Of a stretch of DNA of 64,000 bases, positions 11,950 through 22,333 are shown in pieces. Origin of the DNA: Lingula anatina (taxonomy: Eukaryota > Brachiopoda > Lingulata > Lingulida > Lingulidae); assembly GCF_001039355.2 (NCBI RefSeq), contig NW_019775432.1, positions 350,155-414,154 on the forward strand, written 5' to 3'. The position numbers and the translations under genes are program-made. The notes under the pieces are model-generated. The model saw nothing but the letters and a program-made list of their open reading frames with translations, ran no database searches and was not told the origin of the DNA. Every line of letters begins with the position of its first letter. The stretch's first letter is position 1.

Positions 11950-12203
11950 AAATTCCCCTGAACTCATTGACCCCGCTGACTTTTCAGACAAACTAAGAGA
12001 AGAAAATAAACTTTTAAAAGAACAGAGAATATGTAAAATATGTAAATTAAGGGACTCTGTGGATGTTCTCTTGTCGTGTGCTCATCTTGTGTGTTGCAAT
12101 CCATGCACTCCCTCTCTCCGAAAATGCCCAGTTTGTGTTATAAGCTATCTATGCTATCTTGGCTCCCCTGACGAATCCACATGGACGAAACACAAAAGTT
12201 GAG
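11950..12203 (+). pseudogene. Second RING segment (duplicated IAP 3' end, open frame)
   Basis: A second copy of the IAP C-terminus, beginning in the linker (PELIDPADFSDKLREENKLL) and carrying a RING with all eight ligand positions: CKIC, CAH, CCNPC, CPVC. It reads through to TGA near 12203 with an altered tail (VISYLCYLGSPDESTW) in place of the usual ESKIRGTVKTYLC. The downstream sequence again matches the IAP 3' flank, so the duplicated unit includes flank. It has no start codon of its own or BIR in frame and could act only as a 3' exon. Confidence 0.7.
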
Positions 12204-12783
12204 CAGACGGCGGGAAAACTGCCGGCAGATTATTTTGTGTGTCGGGAGTATCACGAAAGAGCTGCAAAACAGAGTTCCTTTGAGATAACGTTTACTTAAA
12301 CCTTTTGTGTTCATTTCAACTGTTTTTCTTTGACTATAACTGCTGACTTTTTCCAAGTATATGGTTTATAACATAGGAGCAAATTCAAAATTTGTAATTT
12401 AGTTTGTCATTTCTGGAATGTGTTTGTAAAATATGTAAATGTAAGAAATGTAAAAAAAACGTAATATTAGTTCAAAAGCTGGTGGTCAGTGTGCATGACA
12501 ATTGTAACGCTTCATAATATGGAAGTTTATGTGTATATGAAATTGCTAACATCTTCACATTTTTATTAATCTTCAGTCAACCCTGTAAATCATCAGGACT
12601 GCTCAAATGAAGACAAGATTACTTTTTTTATTATTATGAGGAGTGTACATGTACATGTATAATGGTCTTCATTGTTGCTGATTAGACTGAATTTTGCAGA
12701 ATCAGATTTTAGTAATGCTCATTATCATTTTTACTAGACAAGTAGTGCAGCGTGATTTTCATTCTATGGCGAAAAAAAACAAT

Positions 12784-13029
12784 ATACATACGCTAGACAA
12801 TAGCAGTGTCACCCCTACTGAACCAATACTTTGGGGGAGATAAATGACTGTGGGATGATATGCTCCTGGTATCATTTTATTGACATCAAATTCCACAAAA
12901 AGACCAACGATACAATCCCATGGTACATCGGTTTTATTCTCATTAGTCACATTATAAGTAGACCAGGCATTATAACTTTGATTACTCTGATTTAGGGGGT
13001 GACACTTCTATTGTCCAGTGTGTGTATAT
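12784..13029. mobile_element. Small inverted-repeat element (MITE-like)
   Basis: About 245 bp bounded by imperfect inverted repeats of about 30 bp: AGACAATAGCAGTGTCACCCC on the left, and GGGGTGACACTTCTATTGTC on the right. A TA-rich flank on both sides fits a TA or similar target. The minus-strand open frame inside is explained by the element. Superfamily not assigned. Confidence 0.6.
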
Positions 13030-13074
13030 ATTATTATGATGCTATCGGTCGCCTTTTTTCACTAGCCTTTATTT

Positions 13075-13190
13075 TGTTTCGAAGTTCGACAATTCAGTCA
13101 ATAAACGGACCGTTGAATTCTAGGTCTCTTTAAACACACGACATTTGTTCAAATGACGTGGGGTATTTTTAATTATTGTGTAAAACTATT
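13075..13190. repeat. Third, decayed copy of the IAP 5' region
   Basis: Matches the end of the promoter repeats: GGACCGTTGAATTCTAGGTC, then ACACGACATTTGTTCAAA. It lies downstream of the damaged IAP, so it is probably left from another tandem unit. Confidence 0.65.
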
Positions 13191-14021
13191 ACTACTATTA
13201 TTATTTTTGCTAATAACGGATGTAACTGAACTGAGGATTTTTATTAATGGCTAAAATATAACAAAACATTCAACATCTAAAATTAATGAACTGAGCCAAA
13301 ACACGCAACGAATTTTTTTTTTTTTTTTCAATTTTTAAAAACCCTATGAGACCGCCCAACATAGTCGCAAGCTATTTATTAACCTATTTAAAATAAATAT
13401 TCTAGACATTTTTGGAGACATTACACACCATGCTCGCTCCCTGGCAATTTCCAGCTTTTTTTATTTTAGGAAAAATATACTAGATTGATTGGAGAAAGTG
13501 AGATGGCCTGCGAGCGACAGTAACGAAGGTTAAAATCAAGTCTGTTTACGTTTTTGTGTGAGAACCCATAAATATAGTTATTAATTTTTAATGATTAAAG
13601 TTGCTAGACTGATGTTAGTAAAGTTCCACTTGGACAAAGAATTCTTCCTCTAACTTACTTTTAATAAAAAGCAAAAATATTGTTAAATGGGCCAATATAT
13701 TGACAATGAGAGAATTTGAAGAAATAGATACTAGTTAACATATCTATCTACCTTAATTGCAATTTTAATACATACAGATCCATTTGGCAATGAAAGCCTG
13801 GTGTAGAGAGTCGTAATGATAATCCAGAAGTATGATAATTATACTTATTTTGGAATCATATAATTTATAACCTATCTTTTCAATTATACTTGTTTCACAT
13901 TGAGAAATAAGTAAACAAGATAACTTCGACTAAAAGGCCCAATCCAAATCCCTTATTACACTCGAGAAATTTGACAAGAAGAAAAACCATGCACGAGCGT
14001 TCTGGAACAACACATGCCTCA
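13191..14021. other. AT-rich spacer, nothing recognised
   Basis: Between the IAP remnants and the 3' end of the secreted-protein gene. Only short open frames; a T run at 13314-13329. Confidence 0.5.
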
Positions 14022-16716
14022 TTACCCCAAAAGTGGGCCCAAACTTCCAGGATTAATTCCAGAGCACTGAGCATCAAAGATTTTCAGAACCTGACCAGCA
14101 ATGGTAAATACTTCGCAGCAGAGGACAGTTGAGTCGGGGAACGCGTACGTGGAGCTCTGTGCAAAGCCGCAAGGTGGAGCCACCTTGTAGAACGCCACGA
14201 TTCTTCGTCCAGGAGGGGCTAACTTCACAGCCGCATTCTTACACATGATTTGTCCATAAGGCATCCACGTGGTATTAATTAAAATGGCATCAGTCAGCTT
14301 TGTGTTCGCAAATCTTAACTTTGCTAAACGTTCACAATCCACTGGGCAACGCTGTAACGCACTAGCACACTGGGGGGACAGGCCAGGGGTTACTTGGGTG
14401 ACTGGGGGGATTTGTCGGCGCTTCTTGGTGTTGAAGAACTGGGGGTAGACATCTGTGATCTTTGTCGTTTTGGTGCCGTCTTCTAGCCACACGTCGTCCT
14501 GACCCTGACCATAGACAATATCTGGTAGCTGCAGGAGTAGAGGACCCGGCGTGGTGGAATTCTCCTCGGCGTGGAGGCTGCACCGGCATCTTAAACGGTA
14601 AAAATAATTTTCTTTCTTTATTGAGCACAAAAGTGTGTACAGGTTACTCTCTACTATACTACTAGTTTAATAGCAAACAGTATGTGTAATACAAAATGCA
14701 AATGGCATTATGACTGGGATATAAAGCATAGGATAAAACGGCTATTGCTAGAGTGATGGGTGTATCGTTTCTTCAAACTTTCAGTTATAATATATATAAC
14801 CTATCAATATATATAAATAAAACAGAGAATGATAAAATAAGTAGACATAGGCAGACACGCCATCACTTTTTAGAGAGTTCTAAGTTTCACATTTTGTTTC
14901 CTTCTTGCACTTGAAACTGATGAATAGAAATTCACTCGTTACCATATAAGTTTTCGAAAATTGGTTGAAGGGAGTTATTTCATCGACGGTCTTGGGTAAG
15001 GGTAACGGGTCGTGATTGTGAGGGGAAAATTGCATAAATTATCAGTCAAATTACTTTGTTGAAATGATGTGTTAGTCTCGCCCAAGTATCTAACCCTAAT
15101 ACGAGAATGACGCAAAAGCTTTAAAATTAGAATTGAAAAAAAAAATGGATTTGGAAATGGTAAATGTATACTTATACCTTGGTGATTTGGGGACAGTGTT
15201 GGAATATCCAGAAAAATTACAAATTGCTAGACTAACGCTTACTGTCTGACGTAAATTAATGCATTATATAAGGTATTCAAATTTAAATGTATCGATACTT
15301 TATAAGTTAAATTTTCTGAACTCTAAATAATAGACATATAAGCGTCAATACTGCACCTTTCTGTGGAGTGTCCTTTGTTTATCTCTGAAAAAAAGGAACA
15401 AATAGAAAGAATACACCAGTATGATGCAATATTTTTGTTCATATCAACATTATTTTCACTATTAATTTCCCATATGTTATACGGTTAATAATATATTTGC
15501 ACATATCAAATATCTACGGCTGTGTAGCGATGACTACAATATATCCAATCAACGGGGCGTGTATTTTTCTTAATCAATGAGCATTTGTAGTGATATATAT
15601 TCAGGACTGTAGGCTAGGAAAATGCTTTGATCAGCTGCTTAAAGCCTGAGTTATACATGAAAGTAGGTGCTTGTCTGTGGTACTCATCGAGGTTGTATTA
15701 ATGCGGTAAGTTGGGAGATAGGAAAAGGCTAACACTTCATAGAGATTAATGTCAAGTCGTAACTGCCCACTGCAAACCTTAGCCCACGGCCCTGCCATCA
15801 TTTTTGCAGTTCACAAACTTACCCCCGTAGCATTCCAGGCCTTTGACAGTTAAGTAAGCCTCTTCGGGGTAGTTATTGTCTGTGTCCCTCACGTACACAC
15901 GTGTTACTGGTAAATAGCGTTTGTCTTCTAAGTAGCCCTCGTCACTTCTCCAAACCTTGTCATTGAGTAAACAGTTGCAGGGTTTTCTAAATAAAGAAAC
16001 GATTGTATGAAATTACCACATACATTTTAACTATCCAAAAACCTCGTGATAAGAAGAACATTGATGAATTCGCAGACTTGTTGAAAAATAATAAAATTTT
16101 AAAGGATGAAAATTTAAAAATAATCCTCATACAAATAAATCCTCCTGACGCTGTAGTTAAGAGTCGAAATATAGGAATAAAAATAGGTACTTTATTGTTT
16201 ATTTTGAGTTTTGTTGTGCCGAGGGATCAGTGAATTATCCTGTTTATACCTACCCCGGGTCATCACAGTGTCCCTGTACACCACAAGCACACATAAAACT
16301 GTTGGTGGGGGCGCCACCCCAGTTTGACATCGCCAAACCTTGTCTGGAAAACCACCAATGCGGTTTGTAAAATTGATGTGAATGGTAGCACAAAACCTTG
16401 ACAAACTGGCGACAATTCCTAGATACCTTGATGAGGCTTTCGAGCTGGGCCATAGTCGGTTTGTAAGTAAAATCAACAGGCACAATAAAAGTGCTTGAAT
16501 GGTGGAACCATTTTGGCTGTGAGGCGCTCTGGTGTGATACCAAGGTGATTCCATGTCCTGGGAGGTCTTTTGATGTTGTGCACGTGACCTGAAACGGTGG
16601 CTGTCCGCCTGGGCCGTCCGGATCTATGGTGTACACACCTGCGCTGAATGCTCCTCCACCAAAGTGCCGCAACACCTCTTCACAAGATCGGGGAACTTAA
16701 AAAACAATTGAAAGAC

Positions 16717-16758
<42 letters not shown>

Positions 16759-17062
16759 AATAATGTCAGTATAATTATGTCTTAACCCACAGTACAATTA
16801 TGAAGATGTTGATTTTCATGTGTCGATAAGAAGCCAATAACGGCAATCCGAGTTCTTTTCAATCAATTCAGTTTCTTTCCTAGCTGACATATTTAACCTA
16901 ACATAGTGCATTCTCGTTTCCTACACGAAAAAAAACCACTACAAAATGCAACAATTGTTGATCAGGTTTGATATAGAGATACCTACCAATGTTCCCATGT
17001 GTGGGCCTAAAAATACTTTGCACGATTAAGAAATTAAGAAGCAAAATATATGAATTTGCCAT
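14022..17062 (-). CDS. Secreted fibrinogen-like / contactin-associated-type protein with Cys-rich tail, 5 exons
   Basis: Exons on the minus strand: 17062-16987, 16695-16254, 15986-15823, 15226-15178 and 14589-14022. All junctions are GT-AG and in phase (1, 2, 1, 2), giving about 432 residues. Exon 1 encodes a signal peptide (MANSYILLLNFLIVQSIF). Exons 2-3 encode a fibrinogen-like module of the contactin-associated/neurexin-IV type: PRSCEEVLRHFGGG, GVYTIDPDGPGGQPPFQV, a QLESLIKVSRNCRQFV segment, NWGGAPTNSFMCACG, then CNCLLNDKVWRSDEGYL, LPVTRVYVRDTDN and GLECYG. Exons 4-5 add a cysteine-rich tail (CRCS, CASALQRCPVDC, MCKNAAVKLAPPGRR, VLCCEVF) that I do not recognise. There is no membrane segment after the signal and no laminin-G or EGF repeat, so it is short for a CNTNAP and probably secreted. 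The 49-nt exon 4 was found because it alone restores phase. Role unknown; adhesion or matrix is possible. Confidence 0.78.
16726..16757. repeat. (GA)n microsatellite
   Basis: About 16 GA units in intron 1 of the secreted-protein gene, just upstream of exon 2. Confidence 0.95.
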
Positions 17063-17874
17063 TTTGCAAAGAGTCGTTTCTCGCTTTCACAGTTAACGTC
17101 GTATCTGCTGATGGCCGGCGACTTATATAGGGGAAAGGAGGAAATAAATAGACTGAATATAAGGCGAGACGCCTTGTGAACATTATCAGTTGCTGTTTTA
17201 ACCCCTGGACTTATCAAGATTAACCCCCTCCCACTTTTGGTGATAGATATTAAAGGAAGTAAAAAGTATTAAATTCGACATATTTTTCGACCTTGAAGCT
17301 GCACAGTTAAGAAGTCGATTTCCTCCAGCATGTACACACGCACTCGTGGATTCACTAATTAATTATCTTTTGTTTGTTTGTTTGTTTGTTTGTTTGTTTA
17401 TATATTTTGTGGGGGTAGTGCAGGGGACGGGTGTGGAGGGGTGTGGGGGGGGGTATTTTGACCATAGAAAAACTTATTACTTTGGGCTCCAAATTGGCTG
17501 CGCATCTGTACTTACATTGAGCTTGATTGTCTATATTACAACACAATACGCCCGGCAAGGAATTTCCGTCTTAATGACAACGTGCATAATACAGAACCGT
17601 GCTCCAATATTGTTCATGCTGAGCCTACGTTTATAAAAGGACTTTAAAAAAATTCTGAAATAGTTTACCGTCGTTTCTTTACATAACTTATTCATTCTAT
17701 TTACTTGTTCATTTATTTGATGGGGTACAGCTGACATGGTTCAGTAAAATGACTTATCAATAATTAAACCAACTAATATTTAGGAAAAATGCGCAAAATG
17801 GAGATTTCATCCTACGTTAACACCCTATAGGTTCTAGAATTCGGTATTGCCGGCTCGATCATGATTTTATATGT
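17063..17874. other. Intergenic stretch with (GTTT)n repeat
   Basis: Should hold the promoter of the minus-strand secreted-protein gene; no TATA box stands out. A (TTTG)n microsatellite lies at about 17369-17400 and a G-rich run near 17430-17453. No gene seen. Confidence 0.5.
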
Positions 17875-18780
17875 AACCCATATGATACCGCTCTACCGTC
17901 GTTTTTACAGTAGAAATAGGGTTGTATACCCGAAATAACAGCTCAAAAGTGAAAGACCACAGAAAAACACACCACCTATGAGGCGGAACAAAAGAGGAGT
18001 TTTAAAGTGAAAGGAGCTATTGGCTTGTTTATTGCGATAAAGATGTGGAACGCAATGCAAGATGTTTTAAAGAGTGCGGCAGCAGGTTCAGAAACAGCGT
18101 GGTGTACGTGCAATTAAAAGAGGACAAAAATATTTTTTTGACGGCAACATCGAATTTTAAGATGGATGTCTGATCAAGGCTAAAGAAAAAGCCAAGACAT
18201 ATATCTTATGGCTGCAGAGTTCGATAAAAGCAGGATAAGAGGGAGTTGCTGGTACACATCACTGTCGGCACGTTGAGGGCACACTCCCGGGAAGATGCAC
18301 TTCATAATAAAGTAAAGAGTAATCTATTTCAAGCCTGAATTTGCATGCTGTTAGAAACAGTTTGTTCAGAGAAGCGTGACTAGCGGAAAGGGGTAGGGGA
18401 GTCGAGTTCACGTCAATATGAAAAAAAAAACAGCGTGGCCATAAACTTAAATTTTGACTTGAATCCATAGGTTTATTATTATGTATAAACAGGAAAGTTG
18501 TAGGGGATTTTAATCTTAAAAAGTGTGACGTGACTGTCAACAGGTGTGCGGGCAAGGACACGTGCAGATATATTTACATATATGTTTGACCTTTTATTGA
18601 GGAACACCGATAGAGATGATAATTGAAATAAGCCAATTAAGATCTAACAAGTTTCTTTATGGCAGTAGCGGTAGAGGAGTCACTGAGCTTATTTCTTAAT
18701 GCCTCAACATGCTTTTAGAAAGTAAGGTAATTGGTGTATGCATAGAGTGTTGTGCACATAAACCCTGGATGGTGACGAAT

Positions 18781-18940
18781 CAGGGCCGTAGCCTCCGGGG
18801 GGGCAGGGGGGGCAGGGGGGGCAGCTGCCCCCCCCCCTGGAATTTGGAAGTTTACACACCACACCCTCCACCCTCGGTAGCTTCGCCCCCTCGTGTCCGC
18901 TTACTGCCCCCCCTGGCATTTTGCTCAGGCTACGGCCCTG
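18781..18940. mobile_element. 160 bp MITE, CAGGGCCGTAGCC ends, TSD CGAAT
   Basis: The element starts CAGGGCCGTAGCC and ends GGCTACGGCCCTG, and is flanked by CGAAT on both sides (18776-18780 and 18941-18945). The left duplication (around 890) has the empty site, gtgacgaatattctg, so insertion followed the segmental duplication and made a 5 bp duplication. The interior is G-rich, then C-rich, with a palindromic CAGCTG core. No coding capacity; superfamily not assigned. Confidence 0.9.
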
Positions 18941-19284
18941 CGAATATTCTGTTTCAATGCCACTGATTATCAGTTACAGTCCCGAATTGAAACAGATTTG
19001 CTATATTGCCTTTTCGTTTTCTGTTAACGTCAAGCTAATTTAGACATATATTAAAGAGGACATGCTATATAACCCTGCATGTGGCCACAATAAGATACGC
19101 TGAAAAATAAAAGAGTGAAAGCATTTTTATCATCACGACCTCCAGACATAATCGTTCAAATCCACCTTCTCATTAATTCGTATACGATACATATGGATAA
19201 GACGAAAACAAAATCCCAATCACTGTTACATCTAAAGGACATAACTATTTCATTTATGCAGCAAAGTAGGTAACTGCTGCACTA

Positions 19285-19536
19285 TAGACAACAGAATGGC
19301 CGTTGTCTTCTTTAACGCAATTTACAACAGAATTTCAACCCAGCACAGGTCTGGCTGAGCCAGACAATGCCACTGCGGCCGCTAACACGACACCAGTGAG
19401 TACACAAGCTCCAAGGTCAGAACTACGTCCAAAACATCGCGACCACCAAGACGACAATGATGTTTTACATCTCATCTTGATGCGTTACATCTCGAACTCC
19501 TTGTTTGCAAGACGAAATTTCATTGACTTTTCACAA
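19285..19536 (+). pseudogene. Relic IAP linker exon, right copy
   Basis: Twin of 1252-1503 with a few substitutions and the same donor (TTTTCACAA|GTAAGT). It has no BIR and no downstream partner exon. Confidence 0.65.
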
Positions 19537-20107
19537 GTAAGTTGTGATACCATGCATGCTTTCGAAATTCTCCAATAACCTGCGCGGGGAAACTTTAATG
19601 TATTATAAATATTATCACAGACAAACCTTTTTTTTTCATATATTTCGCTGGAGCAGTAGTCGAAATAATTTACTGGTACAGAGTTGATTAAAGCTTTAAA
19701 TGAAGAACTTATAGAATAAGTGTTGAATGTTTTTATTTTATTCATGGACATCAACATTTTGTATTATATATTATTAATTAAATTATTTCTTACACCATTC
19801 ATGCGCACTGGCCAGCTTTTGAATTTACATTAAGTTAATTTCCTAAACCTTCATACAATCAGCATTTATAAAACGCATCTAAGAAATGATACAAGATATC
19901 GAATTTGGTCATCTAATTTTACCATTTCCTTGAAAAATGCAGCTATTTGAACAAAGAAAACAGTTGAAATTGGGAAAATATGTTTATCTAACTTTATCGT
20001 CCAGCTCTGTGGTGATACTCCCGACACAAAATAGAACTGTCGGCAGTTTTCCCGCCGTCTGCTCAACTTTTGTGTTTCGTCCATGCGGACTCGTCAGGGG
20101 AGCCAAG

Positions 20108-22015
20108 CTAGCAGAGATATGTTTTTACTGTGCCCCTGATCTTGGATTCACAAACCGGGCATTTTCGGAGAGAGGGAGCGCATGGATTGCAACACACAAG
20201 ATGAGCACACGGCAAGAGAACAACCTCAGCGTCCCTCACCTTACATATTTTACATTTTCTCTGTTCTTTTAAAAGTTTATTTTCTTCCCTTAGTTTGTCT
20301 GATAAGATAGCGGGGTCAGTGGGTTCAGGGGGATTATTTGTATTTGCGGAGGGTGCTGTGTCATTTGGAGGTGATTGGTCTGATTGACCCCTGACTACTG
20401 TAACATTTAGAGGAGCATTTGTCAAATTGGTATCCCCATTACTATCCCCCAGTTCTTGTTCCTCTTCAATTCTAAGAAGAGCTTCTATTAAAGACTGTAA
20501 ATTAGGGAAATCGTCACCAACAGTTGTAAGTCTATTTTCTATAGTCCTTCTTACTAAATCTCGGGAATAACCCATTGCTATTACTTTCTGGGCAGATGGT
20601 GCATCTAACCGAGCTTTTATTTCTCTTGCCTCTATCTGATGGGTATGTGGGGACCGACCTGCTTGGCTGGAAAATTGCCCATTGGCGGAATTGCGTTGCA
20701 GTATTTCTCTGATGAAAGACACTCCTTTACATTGTTTCACATACCCACAATTTGGGAACCAACGCGCATGCTCAGTCCATACGTCATCCTGTGGCTCCCA
20801 GTTTCTCAGTCCCCCGCCACAGAAAAAGCATTTCACATTGTCCCCAAAGCCGGCGTAATAGAACCCAGCTATGGAAAGTTCTCTTGGCGTTTGCCGCTTA
20901 CTGATGGGCCAGTTTTCAAAAGTCAAAATCCTGTTCTGTTCAATTGCATACTGGGGATGTTTTGGTCGTTCAGTCACTATTGGGTTATCGTCAAACAATA
21001 AATTGTTCTGCTGGCTCGAACTCTGCTCTCGGTTTTGTCTCTGTTGTACAAACGAACACAACGGAAAATGTTTCAAATGTTCTCCAAATGCGTTATCGCC
21101 CCTGCCCCAAGATCTGATTTTACCGCCGCAATAAGCACATTTTACAATATCTGAAGTCCCTAAATAAAAGAACCCCGCCTTTGCGAGTTCATTGGGTCTG
21201 ACAGGACAACTGTCTGGGAAATTAGCATAGGTCTGCATACGAGTTAACTCATTCTCCCTCATAATCAACATAAAATCCTCACTTTCGCGGACACTTGTAA
21301 GTGTCGGAGTAGTAGTGTTAGAGTTTTGGGAAAGGTTTTGGTTCGTTTCATTCGGCGGTGACCTGGCGGCTAGATTGTCAGTAGTGTCAACGCCGCCTTG
21401 AGCGTTTGAATTAACGGCAGACCGAGGCGTCTTTCTGGTGCCCTCGTTATGTAATACTGCCCTTTCATTCATACTGTTTCTTACTGCACTGGCAGTCCCA
21501 CAGGGCGTTTCACCGCCCACTGAATTCCCATTTGGTACCGTAAGCACTGCTCCTAAAGAGCCCTCAGCGTGTTGGGCACCTTGTGACAGCTGATTACCAA
21601 GGGGCTGAAGTCCAAGAGAAGTGTAGATGGTTCTTTGAAGCCCTGCATTTTCTTCGGGAGAAGATACGGCAACATATATCGGAATATTCTCCTTATTAAC
21701 ACCATTTATGTAGCGACAGTTTGGTGATACTTGGCGGTGCTTGTGTTCGGGGTTGTCGCCCAATTTCCAACCTCGAACGTTGCGATGACAAGCGAAACAT
21801 TCCACCTCATCCTCCCGTCCTGTGTAGAAAAATCCGTACTTGGCCAGCCTAGCAGCAGAAGCAGGTGCCCAATCAGGCCAATTGGCAAAGGTTAATAATC
21901 GTTGGTGCTCATACCTGTGACGCTGTGCCGGACTCAGCGGACGGTGACCGTTTCCTTGTACATCGTCTTCATAATCTTTCAAACCTAATGGTGACCTTCC
22001 TTTGCTCAGTGCCAT
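20108..22015 (-). CDS. Inhibitor of apoptosis protein, BIR x3 + UBA + RING (635 aa)
   Basis: Intact single-exon coding region. ATG at 22015 (MALSKGRSPLGL) is chosen because an acceptor (tctcttctttttag|A) lies just before it, as in the sister copies. Three BIR zinc modules: C73/C76/H93/C100, C293/C296/H313/C320 and C396/C399/H416/C423. UBA about 472-518 (MGYSRDLVRRTIENRL). RING 588-622 with C588, C591, C603, H605, C609, C612, C619 and C622. No CARD, so the order is that of XIAP rather than cIAP1/2. Expected to act in the cytoplasm as an E3 ubiquitin ligase that restrains caspases and feeds NF-kappaB-type signalling; this is family knowledge. A Ser/Thr/Asn-rich linker (about 110-250) separates BIR1 from BIR2. 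It is the best reference for the damaged copies at 2074, 9680 and 52159. Confidence 0.95.
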   Translation of the reverse strand: MALSKGRSPLGLKDYEDDVQGNGHRPLSPAQRHRYEHQRLLTFANWPDWAPASAARLAKYGFFYTGREDEVECFACHRNVRGWKLGDNPEHKHRQVSPNCRYINGVNKENIPIYVAVSSPEENAGLQRTIYTSLGLQPLGNQLSQGAQHAEGSLGAVLTVPNGNSVGGETPCGTASAVRNSMNERAVLHNEGTRKTPRSAVNSNAQGGVDTTDNLAARSPPNETNQNLSQNSNTTTPTLTSVRESEDFMLIMRENELTRMQTYANFPDSCPVRPNELAKAGFFYLGTSDIVKCAYCGGKIRSWGRGDNAFGEHLKHFPLCSFVQQRQNREQSSSQQNNLLFDDNPIVTERPKHPQYAIEQNRILTFENWPISKRQTPRELSIAGFYYAGFGDNVKCFFCGGGLRNWEPQDDVWTEHARWFPNCGYVKQCKGVSFIREILQRNSANGQFSSQAGRSPHTHQIEAREIKARLDAPSAQKVIAMGYSRDLVRRTIENRLTTVGDDFPNLQSLIEALLRIEEEQELGDSNGDTNLTNAPLNVTVVRGQSDQSPPNDTAPSANTNNPPEPTDPAILSDKLREENKLLKEQRKCKICKVRDAEVVLLPCAHLVCCNPCAPSLRKCPVCESKIRGTVKTYLC

Positions 22016-22020
22016 TCTAA

Positions 22021-22298
22021 AAAGAAGAGAGAGAATTTTGTAAAGAGTGATGTCATAAACGCCTACTTTTAGGCAGGTGCGTCTACTGCACATTTATTTT
22101 CTCAACATTTTAGAGTGTATACATCAACATGTTCCTAAGGATAAAAATGTCTTATTTAATTTCTGTTTCTTATTTTCCAATTGCTCAACATGTACGAGGT
22201 CTTAACACCTACTAAATCCCAAGTAGGCACTTCCACTTTTTTATATATTTTATCATCATTTTATATATTCATTTTTAAATATTTCATTACCATTTCAT

Positions 22299-22333
<35 letters not shown>

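Larger units (their letters stand above)
17875..22020. repeat. Segmental duplication, right copy
   Basis: Direct copy of 1-4015. Main differences are the 160 bp element at 18781-18940 and the absence of the BIR1 nonsense codon in the IAP. Similarity runs through the IAP start codon and stops in the 5' UTR intron. Confidence 0.9.

Noticed and set aside
12759-12950. Minus-strand 63-codon frame with a hydrophobic end
   Set aside because: It lies within a 245 bp inverted-repeat element whose ends account for it.
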